A stretch of 64,000 nt of DNA. Origin: Mucilaginibacter inviolabilis. Lineage in GTDB: Bacteria > Bacteroidota > Bacteroidia > Sphingobacteriales > Sphingobacteriaceae. Location of the stretch: the NCBI RefSeq assembly GCF_011089895.1, contig NZ_JAANAT010000002.1, positions 682,001 through 746,000 on the forward strand. Reading direction: 5' to 3'. The notes under the pieces are model-generated. The model saw only the letters and a program-made list of their open reading frames with translations, was not told the DNA's origin and did no database searches. Positions 6,980 to 16,591 of this stretch are shown here, piece by piece (the first letter of the stretch is position 1; each line of letters starts with the position of its first letter). The translations under genes were made by a program, and so were the position numbers.

Positions 6980-9070
6980 ATGCCTTTGCCATTATGCTTA
7001 TATCCTGCTAAATTAATAAAATGGAGCTATTGGAGGCTCCTGTTAACTTGTATTCTGTTTTTATTTGCCTGCAAACAGGTATCCACAAAAAATCCCAATC
7101 ATCCGGCGCTTGCCGATTCCATTATCGATAAAGCCAGTACTTTGCTCAATACCGGACAATTGGAACGATCCATTATTTATCTCGACTCGGCATACCAGGT
7201 TTTTCCTAATCCGGGTGTTACTGATCTCTGGAAAAAATATAATCAGAAAGCTAATTATTACCTGTACTACAACAAAAACCTGGTTAAGGAAAAGTTATAT
7301 GCTGATAGCATGTTGTCGATATTGAGTGGTAAGGAGCTGCAGTACAAAAAAGAATATGCCGGTGCCATATTTGCCAAAGGCGATGTTTTGATGGTTGAAA
7401 AAAAATATGCTGATGCCTTTAAATGTTATTATGATGGTAAGCTTTTTGCTCAAAAAAACCTGGATAGCTGCAGTTATTGCCAGATCACTTATCAATTAGG
7501 GATGGTGCGTTATAAGCAGGGTAACTATTTGAAAGCTATTCCATATTTTAAAGAGGCTTTTGCCGAAAGTAGCCATTGTAAGGCTGGTGCGGGCTTTAGC
7601 AATTTGTTTATTTATCCGCAGTCACATCTTAATACCATCGCTTTATGTTTTGAACAGGCAGGTGTTCCTGATAGTGCTGTTTATTATTATAAAAGCGCGC
7701 TAAACTTTATTGACAGTAATGCCGGGCGTTTTCCGGATAAGAAGCAGTTTGCAGAGACGGCGCGAGCAGTAGTATACGGGAATTTAGGTGGTGTTTATGC
7801 TTTGATGGGTAACTACCCTGAATCTGAAAAATACTTGAAGGAAAGTATTCGTATCAATAATCGTCAGGGTTACGCTATCGAAGACGCACAAACGGCCCAA
7901 CTTAAACTGGCAAGCTTGTATATTCAGTTTTCACGGTATGCGGCAGCTGATTCTTTACTGGGCGAAATTGAGCATGATTTGCTTACAGGGCGTGGAAAAA
8001 GTGAGAGTAATGCAGATAATCGTCTGAAATGGAAAAAATTAAAATGGAAATATTACGATAAGACCCACCAGATTGCTCAGGCGTACCAGTATATTCAGCA
8101 ATATGATCAGATGAGCGACTCGCTTGATGAGGTCACCAAGGGGTTAAAGATTGCTGATATAGACCAGGGTTTTAAGAACATAGAACAGGAATACCGGTTA
8201 ACATTATTAGCTAAAAATGATCAGTTAAAAAGCACTTATTTGGCTGCGATCATTGTTTTTGCGGTAATGACGATTATTATTTTACTATTGGTATGGTATA
8301 ACCTGAAGCGTTACCGGAATAGCGTCAAAGAACTAACCAAACTGAATCAAAAGATCAGTGAATATAATACGCAGATGCAAAAAACGCTTACTGCGTTAGA
8401 GCAAAGCCAGGAAGACAATACCCGTATGATGAAAATGGTGGCACATGACCTGCGCAATCCCGTAGGCGCCATGATGACTGTGGCTACCATGATGCTTGAC
8501 AATAAACGCGGACCCGGTGATGACCGCACCATGCTGGAACTAATCAAAACTTCCGGAAAGAATTCTCTGAACCTGATTGATGACCTTTTGCAAATTCATA
8601 CCCGGCTCGAAGAGCTTAAACTGGAACCGGTTGATATGTTTACCCTGCTGCATTACTGTGTGGAGCTTTTATATTTTAAAGCCGAAGCAAAGGGACAGCA
8701 GATCATGTTAACTGCCGACCATCTCACCATCAGTGTTAACCGGGAAAAAATGTGGCGCGTGATCAGTAACCTGATCGCAAATGCTATTAAATTCAGTCCC
8801 AGCGGTGCTGTTGTCAATGTACAGATGGTCAGTAAGGAAGATAGCGTATTGATAACCATCGAAGATCACGGCATAGGTATACCCACAGAAATGCACGATA
8901 AAATATTTGATATGTTCACCGAAGCCAAAAGACCCGGAACTGCCGGTGAACAACCCTTTGGTATGGGGCTGGCCATTTCCAAACAGATTGTGGAGGCCCA
9001 TGGAGGACAAATCTGGTTTGAAAGCAAGCAAAACAATGGGACATTTTTCTACGTGGAACTACCTAAATAA
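6980..9070 (+). CDS. TPR-containing sensor histidine kinase
   Basis: The protein has 696 residues. A hydrophobic N-terminal segment ends in FLFACKQ, a possible lipobox or membrane anchor. Residues about 40-400 form TPR-type helical repeats (for example AVVYGNLGGVYALMGNYPESEKYLKESI). A membrane helix follows at about 419-441, then a coiled coil. The phosphoacceptor is His489 in MVAHDLRNP. The ATPase domain shows the N box (NLIANAIKFSPSG), G1 (DHGIGIP) and G2 (GMGLAISK). The TPR part is predicted to face the periplasm as the sensor. No response regulator is adjacent, so it is an orphan kinase. It is followed by a terminator hairpin facing the convergent receptor gene. Confidence 0.9.
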   Translation: MPLPLCLYPAKLIKWSYWRLLLTCILFLFACKQVSTKNPNHPALADSIIDKASTLLNTGQLERSIIYLDSAYQVFPNPGVTDLWKKYNQKANYYLYYNKNLVKEKLYADSMLSILSGKELQYKKEYAGAIFAKGDVLMVEKKYADAFKCYYDGKLFAQKNLDSCSYCQITYQLGMVRYKQGNYLKAIPYFKEAFAESSHCKAGAGFSNLFIYPQSHLNTIALCFEQAGVPDSAVYYYKSALNFIDSNAGRFPDKKQFAETARAVVYGNLGGVYALMGNYPESEKYLKESIRINNRQGYAIEDAQTAQLKLASLYIQFSRYAAADSLLGEIEHDLLTGRGKSESNADNRLKWKKLKWKYYDKTHQIAQAYQYIQQYDQMSDSLDEVTKGLKIADIDQGFKNIEQEYRLTLLAKNDQLKSTYLAAIIVFAVMTIIILLLVWYNLKRYRNSVKELTKLNQKISEYNTQMQKTLTALEQSQEDNTRMMKMVAHDLRNPVGAMMTVATMMLDNKRGPGDDRTMLELIKTSGKNSLNLIDDLLQIHTRLEELKLEPVDMFTLLHYCVELLYFKAEAKGQQIMLTADHLTISVNREKMWRVISNLIANAIKFSPSGAVVNVQMVSKEDSVLITIEDHGIGIPTEMHDKIFDMFTEAKRPGTAGEQPFGMGLAISKQIVEAHGGQIWFESKQNNGTFFYVELPK

Positions 9071-9097
9071 CTGGAGTACTTTATTAACCGACCTAAT

Positions 9098-9129
9098 AAA
9101 TTAGGCATTTTCTTCTGAATGCCTAATTT
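9098..9129. terminator. Terminator hairpin between convergent genes
   Basis: AAATTAGGCATT (9098-9109) pairs with AATGCCTAATTT (9118-9129) around an eight-base loop. It sits between the kinase and the minus-strand receptor gene. The T-runs are short, so strength is uncertain. Confidence 0.55.
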
Positions 9130-9195
9130 CTACTAACTGATCTAAAGAACGAGTGAAGAATTGTAGTATTGACTGAAAACATATTTTTTTTCTAC

Positions 9196-11673
9196 CTAGG
9201 AAGCATCATCAATGCGCTTGTCCGGATTATCTTCTTTTTTCTTAGCTGGTTTGTGAACTCCAGTGCTTTTGCCAAAATGATAGGTAAAGCTTAAGGTGGC
9301 TCTTGAGCCAAGGGTCCGTCGCTGAAAATCCAGGAGTAAAGCATCGCTGCTTCTTAAAAACGCCCATTTACGGCTATTGAAAATATCAACGCTATTAAAA
9401 CTTAAGGATGCTCTATTACTCCAAAAATCGTATTTGGCGCCTGCATCAAGGCCAAATGCCGGGCGGTTCCTATCCTGAATAATAAAATCAGCGGCGCGAT
9501 AATCTGCCCGTATTTGTACGGCAAGACTTTTTACAATGGTGATATTGTTGGTAATATTCGCATTCCAGCTTAAGCCACTGTTTGCCGCTATCCCAAATTG
9601 AGGCGCTGCATCATTTTGTCGCTCAAAAATGTTCGCATTGGCGGTAAAATCCCAGGCTTTAATTAAATCAAAATGCCCTATCAACTCTAGTCCTGTGGTA
9701 TTAGAATGCTTTAAATTTTGGGCGGTTGTAGTAATAACCCCGTTAACCGGCGCACTCTCAATATGTTTAATGACATTATTAAGCCTGCTGTAGTAGAGGC
9801 TTGATGTAAATGAAATGTTTTTCCAGTTTTTGTTATACCCCAGTTCCAAAGAGTTGATGCTTTCCGGTATCAAATTCGGGTTACCCGTTTCATAATTTGT
9901 AGGGTCAGAAAAATCTGTGGATGGATTAAGCTCTCTTGGGGTAGGCCTTGTTACCCGGTTGGTAAAGCTAAATTGCAATTGTTGATCGCCGCTCAATTTC
10001 TGCGTTAAAAACACACTGGGATACAAACCTTTACTGGGTACTCTTATCGGTGTATTATATAATGTGTTGTTGGCATCGTAGCCTGTATAGGTTGCGTTTA
10101 AATGAGAGTCCTCAGCCCTTAAACCTATTTCATAATTAAAGTTCCTGATCTGGTTCTGGTAGTTTAAGTAGATGGCATGGATCTGCTTATTGCTGTTGAA
10201 AAGGTTAGTAAACGGATAAATTGGGCTGGGAGTTCCATGGTTTAAATCATACGCGTACTGGTTATTGTTGCCCAGGCTGATCTGGCTACGATAACCGGCA
10301 GATATTTGTCCGGTTTTACCTGTGGGTAATATATAATCGGCCTGTATATTGTAATTATTCCCATTGTTCCATATATCACTTTCTAAAGGATCCGGATCCG
10401 GAGGTATTGGCCCACGGATGCTTATAGTGGTTGAATGGTTTTGATAAACCTGAAGATTACGGGAAGTGCCATGAGAATAGGAAAAATTGAAGGTTAATTC
10501 CTCTTTGGGCTTTTTAAAGTGCTGGCTATAATCCAGATCCAGTTCATAACTTTTTCCATTACTGTTCGTTGTGTTGTTTTGATGGCTTAATTGCAGGAGT
10601 GCGTTGTTGGCATCCAGGTTATTGATTTCTAATAATTCATCGCGGTGGGTGTTGCGTAGGTTGAGACTACCCGAAACACTCAGGATACTTTTGGGTGCTA
10701 GTGAATAATCAACACCTGCTTTTACATTTTGTATTCTGTTATGCGTAGTAGAAGGGAAGGTTTCATTGGAATAAACGGTAGCATCTGTTGGCTGTAAAAA
10801 GGTAAGATACTGGAAACCGTTGCTATAGGTGTCCCCATCGCGCAAGCTGTAATTTCCATAAACATTTACTTTGCCTGTTTGATAACTTAAAGCGCCGCTA
10901 CCATTATAATTATTGCGTGTGCCTGCCGAAGCGGTCACCGAGCCATTAAACCCTGCTTTGCTGTTCTTCTTTAAAATAATATTGATGATACCCTGGCCCT
11001 CGGCATCATATTTGGCAGATGGATTGGCAATTACTTCCACATTTTCAATAGAACTGGCTGGAATGGACTGCAAAATTTGTGTAACGTCGCCGCCTGCAAT
11101 AAGCGACGGTTTACCATCGATCAATACTTTTACCCCGGTTGAACCCCGTAAACTCACATTCCCATTTACATCAATTTGGAGCGTGGGTACATTTTGTAAC
11201 AGATCGGCAGCGGTACCCCCCTGGCTTACCAGGCTTTGATTTACAGCGAAAACTTTTTTTCCGTCTTTGTTTTGCAGAGTTGGTTTCTTGGCGGTAATGG
11301 TTACCTCATTTAACACTTTATTAGGAGATGAGCTCATTGGCACTTCGCCCAGGTTTACAACATCGGCCGATGAACTGATGTTGATGTTTTCTTTAACAAC
11401 TGCGTTATAACCCAAATAGCTTAACCGGAGTGTAAATGTCCCGGACGGTAAATTCACCATTGTGAAATTACCGTTGGCATCTGTTTGCGTTGCCTGGATA
11501 TTAGCTTTAGTAGTAGGATTTGTTAAAGCCACGGTAGCAAAGGATATGGCTTCATGGGTTTGAGCGTCTTTTGCCTGACCTGTTATCTTTCCATTATTTT
11601 GAGCATATAGATTGTTGCACATCCCCGAAAGCATGAACATGGTTATTAATAATTTAAACTTAAACAGTTTCAT
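9196..11673 (-). CDS. TonB-dependent outer-membrane receptor (beta-barrel family with CarboxypepD-reg-like domain)
   Basis: The protein has 825 residues. Signal peptide MKLFKFKLLITMFMLSGMC...YAQ is followed by a CarboxypepD-reg-like beta-sandwich (about 27-115; GKITGQAKDAQTHEAISFA, LGYNAVVKENI). The plug domain (about 120-235) contains LLQNVPTLQIDVNGNVSLRG, VLIDGKPS and SIPASSIENVEVI. The rest is an outer-membrane barrel, and the C-terminal tail is charged (KKKEDNPDKRIDD). This layout fits the Bacteroidetes outer-membrane beta-barrel family (often annotated TonB-dependent receptor) rather than SusC. No SusD partner is adjacent, so a substrate cannot be named. It is likely monocistronic. Confidence 0.85.
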   Translation of the reverse strand: MKLFKFKLLITMFMLSGMCNNLYAQNNGKITGQAKDAQTHEAISFATVALTNPTTKANIQATQTDANGNFTMVNLPSGTFTLRLSYLGYNAVVKENINISSSADVVNLGEVPMSSSPNKVLNEVTITAKKPTLQNKDGKKVFAVNQSLVSQGGTAADLLQNVPTLQIDVNGNVSLRGSTGVKVLIDGKPSLIAGGDVTQILQSIPASSIENVEVIANPSAKYDAEGQGIINIILKKNSKAGFNGSVTASAGTRNNYNGSGALSYQTGKVNVYGNYSLRDGDTYSNGFQYLTFLQPTDATVYSNETFPSTTHNRIQNVKAGVDYSLAPKSILSVSGSLNLRNTHRDELLEINNLDANNALLQLSHQNNTTNSNGKSYELDLDYSQHFKKPKEELTFNFSYSHGTSRNLQVYQNHSTTISIRGPIPPDPDPLESDIWNNGNNYNIQADYILPTGKTGQISAGYRSQISLGNNNQYAYDLNHGTPSPIYPFTNLFNSNKQIHAIYLNYQNQIRNFNYEIGLRAEDSHLNATYTGYDANNTLYNTPIRVPSKGLYPSVFLTQKLSGDQQLQFSFTNRVTRPTPRELNPSTDFSDPTNYETGNPNLIPESINSLELGYNKNWKNISFTSSLYYSRLNNVIKHIESAPVNGVITTTAQNLKHSNTTGLELIGHFDLIKAWDFTANANIFERQNDAAPQFGIAANSGLSWNANITNNITIVKSLAVQIRADYRAADFIIQDRNRPAFGLDAGAKYDFWSNRASLSFNSVDIFNSRKWAFLRSSDALLLDFQRRTLGSRATLSFTYHFGKSTGVHKPAKKKEDNPDKRIDDAS

Positions 11674-11908
11674 CTGTATGGATTTTTTAATAAATGGAAA
11701 GTAAAAGAGCTCTATGACTTTAGGTACCAGTCATTACTAACGATTCACATTGTTAGTAGACATCATTATTGACTCCGGTAATATAGCAGCTCTGTATCTG
11801 TAAAATATAACTTAGCATAGGAGAATAAAAATACCATTGATTCTACCGTGACAGAGGTTGTTTTACCTTGCGGAAAAGCCGTCGCGTTGAATACTCAAGT
11901 GATTGATT

Positions 11909-12154
11909 TTATTGCGAAGCACTATTTATTTTCCAAAGCGTTTTAGTTGCGGGATCGGCAGTTTCTGCTCCATTAAATGCCAGATTTATTAATGCTGAAT
12001 TACCTGTGGATACGATTCCTGTAATCTTTGTTTTAAGTTTTAAGCTATGACCATTTGTAGGAGGGGAGAAAATCTTGTTCCTCCCGCTTTTGTCGTACGA
12101 AAGCACGATAAAAGCAAATATGAAAAGAGAGGTTAATGAAAGAATATTTTTCAT
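11909..12154 (-). CDS. Small secreted hypothetical protein
   Basis: The start at 12154 is preferred because it begins MKNILSLTSLFIFAFIVLS, a good signal peptide. An upstream in-frame ATG at 12202 would overlap the neighbouring stop and disrupt this signal. The mature part is about 60 residues (KLKTKITGIVSTGNSALINLAF, TKTLWKINSA) with no recognised family. It lies 37 bp downstream of the lipoprotein gene on the same strand, so the two are probably co-transcribed. Confidence 0.55.
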   Translation of the reverse strand: MKNILSLTSLFIFAFIVLSYDKSGRNKIFSPPTNGHSLKLKTKITGIVSTGNSALINLAFNGAETADPATKTLWKINSASQ

Positions 12155-12191
12155 TTTGATGGCTTTTAATTGGTTGATGATTGGGAATGGC

Positions 12192-12731
12192 TTAATAGGC
12201 ATTGTTCACCGTTAATGGATAGGTATCGGCAGCACCTTGTACACCACCTCCAATAATAGCGTCTTTAGTTAAAACCACTGGTTGTGTTATGTTGATATGA
12301 TATTTGCCATTTGCATCTACGGTTACATCTGCAGTAGCATTAGTATTAGCCGTTGAAGAATACTTGGTAGAGCCCGTGTTAACTGCTGTACCAATTTGGC
12401 ATTGAATGCTTATGAGTTTAGTACCGAGGCTGTTTAAGACAAGGTTGGAGGTTGTTATGGTATACTTACCGGCGCCAAGAGGGTTCCAAGAGAAAATTAA
12501 GCCACTGCCCGAATAAGCGCCGTAATTTTCGGTATCGGTGGTGCCATCAACTATTGTGCTATAAACACCATTATTCCCTTGTGATGAGGTGCCTTTGGTA
12601 TAGGTATAAGCTCCAAATTTCCAATTGGTGTCGCTATTGGTAACTGGTGGGGGGGTATCCTTTTTTTTACTGCAGGAAGATACGCTAATGATTAATAAGC
12701 ATATTGCTGTGATTAATGAAATCCTTTTCAT
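12192..12731 (-). CDS. Hypothetical lipoprotein
   Basis: The 179-residue protein has a lipoprotein signal (MKRISLITAICLLIISVSSC, Cys20) followed by a Lys/Pro-rich spacer and a beta-rich, Thr/Ser/Asn/Gly-rich domain. The pattern NWKFGAYTYTKG...GVYSTIVDG resembles small Bacteroidetes surface lipoproteins with a jelly-roll or Ig-like fold, but no family can be named with confidence. Its neighbours are the small secreted protein downstream and a DUF2911 protein upstream, all on the minus strand. Confidence 0.65.
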   Translation of the reverse strand: MKRISLITAICLLIISVSSCSKKKDTPPPVTNSDTNWKFGAYTYTKGTSSQGNNGVYSTIVDGTTDTENYGAYSGSGLIFSWNPLGAGKYTITTSNLVLNSLGTKLISIQCQIGTAVNTGSTKYSSTANTNATADVTVDANGKYHINITQPVVLTKDAIIGGGVQGAADTYPLTVNNAY

Positions 12732-12788
12732 ATGTTGATTGATTTTTAATTGGTTAATGGTAGAAAAGTCTTAATTCGGTTGATGAGA

Positions 12789-13304
12789 TTATTTTACCGG
12801 AATAAAAACAGACTGCTTTTCCCAGTTTAATAAAAATCCTTTTGGGGTTATCTTATAAACGAGCATTTCCTGGTCATCTGGCAGGGCGGTGGTTTTTACT
12901 TCAACCCGGAGTTGATCTTTGGTTGCATCATATTTAAACGCACCCCACTGGTTGGGTACTGTATTAAAAACAGCTATCCATTTATCTTTTTCTTTCGGTA
13001 CCAGAAAAAAACCGTACTTGCCAGCAGGTAATTGTTTATGCCCTATTTTAATATCTTTATCGGTTTCAAAAGTGGTGGCTTCATTAGCACCTGCACGCCA
13101 AACTGTATCATAAGGCACCAATCCACCCCAGATTTTTCTACCCTTTACTGATGGGCTGCTGTAATGAATGGCAATGGTAGCATCCCCTATTTTTCCGGTT
13201 ACGGATTCGGCCGGGCTTACCCGTGGTTTAGGAGTTTGTGCATAGGCCGAAGCCGACAGGATTACCGCGATTAAAAGCAGACAAGTGTTTTTGATTGATT
13301 TCAT
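12789..13304 (-). CDS. DUF2911 domain-containing secreted protein
   Basis: The 171-residue protein has a signal peptide ending SASAYAQ. Family hallmarks include SPAESVTGKIGDATIAIHYSSP, VKGRKIWGGLVPYDTVWRAGANEATTFET and LPAGKYGFFLVP, then a C-terminal beta segment. DUF2911 proteins are periplasmic and common in Bacteroidota; their function is unknown. The next gene upstream is the divergent histidine kinase. Confidence 0.88.
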   Translation of the reverse strand: MKSIKNTCLLLIAVILSASAYAQTPKPRVSPAESVTGKIGDATIAIHYSSPSVKGRKIWGGLVPYDTVWRAGANEATTFETDKDIKIGHKQLPAGKYGFFLVPKEKDKWIAVFNTVPNQWGAFKYDATKDQLRVEVKTTALPDDQEMLVYKITPKGFLLNWEKQSVFIPVK

Positions 13305-13525
13305 GGCTTTGATTTTTGATGATCAAAACTGCTTTTTGTAAATAATCTTTGCGAATCTTTTCGACCCACTCTATTTGATTCTTAATGAAAAGGGCTGTTT
13401 ATTCGACAATCTGGCTTTTGCTGCTATTTTGCCCATCCATCTAAATTTTAAAGGTAATTGTATAGAATAATGGCTCAATCACGTAAAAGAGTATCTTAAA
13501 ACATAAAAGCTTGGTATTTTTGAAT

Positions 13526-14539
13526 ATGAAAATAAAGAGACCCGGTACTACGCTGCTTCAACTGCTCATCTGGGTTGCTGTATTATTGTTGATCTTTTTT
13601 TCAGCATTGCCGATGGATGGCGCCAGGAAATCAGTAATATCTACCCTAATCAGCACGTTTTCCTACGCAATTATTATTTATGGGAACATCCTGATCCTGT
13701 ACCCGATGTTTTATCAAAAAAAGAAGTTTGTTTGGTATGGCATCCTGGTGATACTTCTTCTTGTCGTTGTCGGGATGCTGCGAGGTTATATATCCCTGGT
13801 GCTTTATCAGCATTTTTCAATTATAAAGCCAATTCATATCAAGTTTTTGAATTTGCTTTATTATGTCCCAAGCGGGATCCTGATCTATATTCTCAGCCTT
13901 ATTTTTCGTATTTCCATTGCTTACTTTACTTTAAAACAGCAAACCGAAGAGATCATGCTGCAAAAAAGTCAGGCCGAGCTCAACTTACTTAAATCGCAGG
14001 TACAGCCTCATTTTTTGTTTAATACCTTGAATAACATATATTACAAAGTTTACAAAGTTGATCCTCCTTCGGCAAATCTGATAGAGCGTTTGTCTGATAT
14101 CATGCGTTATTTTGTTGATGAAAGTCCAAAAGATGTAGTGCCGTTAACAACGGAGGTTGCCTTTATTGAAAACTATATGGCGCTTGAACGAATCCGTATC
14201 AGGTATGGTGTGTCTATTAACTTCGAAAAATCGTATCAGACAGAATTACGCATCCCGCCAATGTTACTGATGACCTTTGTCGAAAATATTTTCAAACACG
14301 GGATCAATAAATCGAGTAAGCAAAACCAGATAGATATATCGTTGATTCAAAAAGAAGGCCACCTGCTTTTCAGCACAAGTAACCGCTGGTTTAACTCGGC
14401 CGGATCAAAAGATTCAAACGGATTTGGGATAGCAAACTTAACAAAAAGGCTATCGATGTTATATGGCTCAAATTTTGAGTTAGCTACCAGGAAAGACGAG
14501 GAACTATACCATGCTTATTTAAAAATACCACTTGCATGA
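13526..14539 (+). CDS. LytS/YehU-type sensor histidine kinase
   Basis: The ATG at 13526 is preferred over a TTG at 13511. The N-terminal ~135 residues hold four hydrophobic segments, then a short helical linker. The His_kinase domain has the characteristic QVQPHFLFNTLNN motif with His162, followed by a HATPase region (PPMLLMTFVENIFKHGI; GFGIANLTKRL). It overlaps the response regulator gene by 4 bp (ATGA), so the two are translationally coupled and form one signalling pair. The signal is unknown. Confidence 0.92.
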   Translation: MKIKRPGTTLLQLLIWVAVLLLIFFSALPMDGARKSVISTLISTFSYAIIIYGNILILYPMFYQKKKFVWYGILVILLLVVVGMLRGYISLVLYQHFSIIKPIHIKFLNLLYYVPSGILIYILSLIFRISIAYFTLKQQTEEIMLQKSQAELNLLKSQVQPHFLFNTLNNIYYKVYKVDPPSANLIERLSDIMRYFVDESPKDVVPLTTEVAFIENYMALERIRIRYGVSINFEKSYQTELRIPPMLLMTFVENIFKHGINKSSKQNQIDISLIQKEGHLLFSTSNRWFNSAGSKDSNGFGIANLTKRLSMLYGSNFELATRKDEELYHAYLKIPLA

Positions 14540-15246
14540 ACTTAAGCTGTATAATTATTGATGATGAGCCGGATGCGGTTGACCTGCTGGAGTTGTTGAT
14601 AAAACAAAGTACGGAATGGGAGCTAAAGGCCAAGTGTTATGATGCGCTGGAGGCCCTGGCCTTTTTGAAAAAGAATCATGTTGATTTTATTTTTCTGGAT
14701 ATTAATATGCCGCAGCTTACCGGTATGGAATTGGCGACTTTATTGCCGCCTCAAACCAAAATTGTTTTTACCACAGCTTATTCTGAATATGCTGTAGAAA
14801 GTTATACTTTTCAAACTATAGACTATCTGCTAAAACCCATCACGTTAAAGCGTTTTTTATCATCGGTGCAAAAAATAGAACCCTATTTTTCGAGACGTGA
14901 ACCGGAAAGACCTATAAGCGCCGAAGCGGACAAGGATTATTTTTTTGTAAAATCTGGCAAGGCATTCCGGAAAATATCATTGAAAGATATCCTGTATTTT
15001 GAAGGAGAAAAGGATTATGTAAGATTAGTGACCTTGCAGGAGCAGTTACTCATTTACCGTAGACTGAAAGATATTGAACAACAATTGTTGCAGCCATTTA
15101 TCAGGGTTCATAATTCTTATATTATCAATACAGAGCAGCTGGTTAAAATAGAAGATAACCATATTTTTATCGGTGAAAAACGTCTCCCGGTAAGTGAAAA
15201 GTTCAGAAGCGGTTTTATGGAGATTATCGATAAAAAGAAATTTTAA
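14536..15246 (+). CDS. LytTR-family response regulator
   Basis: The 236-residue protein has a receiver domain with the acidic pair IIDDEPD, phosphoacceptor Asp55 in FIFLDINMP, the conserved Thr/Ser in VFTTAYSEYAV and Lys in YLLKPI. The C-terminal LytTR DNA-binding domain (about 135-236) contains YFFVKSGKAFRKISLKDILYFEGEKDYV and FIRVHNSYIIN. It is the cognate partner of the overlapping upstream kinase. LytTR regulators bind direct repeats upstream of target genes; the divergent DUF2911/lipoprotein genes are possible targets by position only. Confidence 0.93.
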   Translation: MNLSCIIIDDEPDAVDLLELLIKQSTEWELKAKCYDALEALAFLKKNHVDFIFLDINMPQLTGMELATLLPPQTKIVFTTAYSEYAVESYTFQTIDYLLKPITLKRFLSSVQKIEPYFSRREPERPISAEADKDYFFVKSGKAFRKISLKDILYFEGEKDYVRLVTLQEQLLIYRRLKDIEQQLLQPFIRVHNSYIINTEQLVKIEDNHIFIGEKRLPVSEKFRSGFMEIIDKKKF

Positions 15247-15422
15247 TTCCCTGGAAACCGGCTGAATATTTATCCTGTAAAATCATCGCCGTTCCTTTTA
15301 ATCAAAGGAATAGTAAAATGGGAAACAAGAAGTTTTAGTCGGGCGAATAAAAAATATTTACAATAACTATATCGTAATTGAGATATTAAACAACAAGGGC
15401 GGCACTTATTTGGGGATGTTTG

Positions 15423-16583
15423 CTATTCAAAATAGTGCGGCACAAATCGGCTTACGTTATCAGTTATAATGGAGTTACTCTCCCTGATACCTATGCCTGC
15501 CGCCTCGCCGCCAATTATCCATGACCCGATAACCGGATAATTGCCATCCATATCAGGTATATTGGCTATATCCTGGTATACAAATCCCTCTGTTCCGTAA
15601 TCGCCACCGGTACTCAATACTACCTGTCCGTTTTGTACCACTTCTATATTTGCACCTTCACGGGAAAGCTTTGGCTTTTTTATATAAGTTGCCGACTGCG
15701 GCTCAAAATAAGCAGGAAGCAGGTTGGGATGATTGGGATAGAGCTGCCATAGGACGGGAAGCAGAGCCTTGTTTGACCATAGCATTTTCCAAATGGGCTC
15801 AATCCAGTTAACTGTGCTTTTTCCAAAACTGGCCGTGTCCACCTCGTTAATCATCCACTCCCATGGGTACAATTTAAAGAGTGTTTCTATCGGGTTTTTA
15901 TGCTCGTCTACAAACCGGACGCCGTCCCAAATAATATTACTAATATCTGTAAAATGATATTTAAGATCCTTTACCGTAGAGGCAGTATCGAGAATATACG
16001 CTGTGTTGGTAATATCTTCGCGAAGCTGAAGCGTAGGAATGTTGCCTTTTGCCACTTTCAGACAGGCAAAATGATAAAGCGATGAATGATACTGACCGTG
16101 TATCCACTCCCAGGCCACCCTGAGCTTTTCGTCGATGGAGTTGAATTGGTTGGCTGATGGTTTATAATCTTTTAACCAAAACCATTGTACAATACTTGCT
16201 TCAAACAGTGAGGTTGGTGTATCTGCGTTGAATTCAAGCATTTTTGGGGGATTAATACCATCATAAGCCAGATCAAACCTGCCGTACAGTGACCAAAAGC
16301 CGGTATCACTTTCGTTCCAGGCATGACGAATAAGGGGCACGACCGCCTTGGGAATACCAAATAAAGCAAAAAGATTATTGTCAATAACATATTGGGCCGC
16401 TTCGACACACATGGCGTGAAGCTCCTGTGTTGCTGATTCAAGCATGAGTATTTCCTTTTCGGAAAATTTATAACATGCGGATTCGTCCCAGTAGGGTACG
16501 TCATTCAGGGTATGGTAAAGAAATCCCTGTTTCTCGACCAACTCCTGCCATTGCTGGCGTGGTGTAATTCTAATCCTTTGCAT
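15423..16583 (-). CDS. Glutathionylspermidine synthase-like ATP-grasp protein (YgiC/YjfC family)
   Basis: The 386-residue protein matches the GSP synthase C-terminal domain family. Features are the N-terminal RITPRQQWQELVEKQGFLYHTL, DESACYKFSE, LYGRFDLAYDG, PKMLEFNADTPTSLFEA, PWEWM, and the C-terminal IGSWIIGGEAAGIGIRES. The family (E. coli YgiC and YjfC) forms an amide bond using ATP; free-standing members lack the amidase half of bifunctional GspSA and their substrates are largely unknown. It is 8 bp downstream of a YgiB-like lipoprotein gene, as in the E. coli ygiB-ygiC operon. Confidence 0.88.
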   Translation of the reverse strand: MQRIRITPRQQWQELVEKQGFLYHTLNDVPYWDESACYKFSEKEILMLESATQELHAMCVEAAQYVIDNNLFALFGIPKAVVPLIRHAWNESDTGFWSLYGRFDLAYDGINPPKMLEFNADTPTSLFEASIVQWFWLKDYKPSANQFNSIDEKLRVAWEWIHGQYHSSLYHFACLKVAKGNIPTLQLREDITNTAYILDTASTVKDLKYHFTDISNIIWDGVRFVDEHKNPIETLFKLYPWEWMINEVDTASFGKSTVNWIEPIWKMLWSNKALLPVLWQLYPNHPNLLPAYFEPQSATYIKKPKLSREGANIEVVQNGQVVLSTGGDYGTEGFVYQDIANIPDMDGNYPVIGSWIIGGEAAGIGIRESNSIITDNVSRFVPHYFE

Positions 16584-16591
16584 ATGGGAAT

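Noticed and set aside
13515..13522. TATTTTTG as promoter of the LytS-type kinase
   Set aside because: It ends 4 bp before the ATG, so transcription would start inside the gene, and no -33 box is present.
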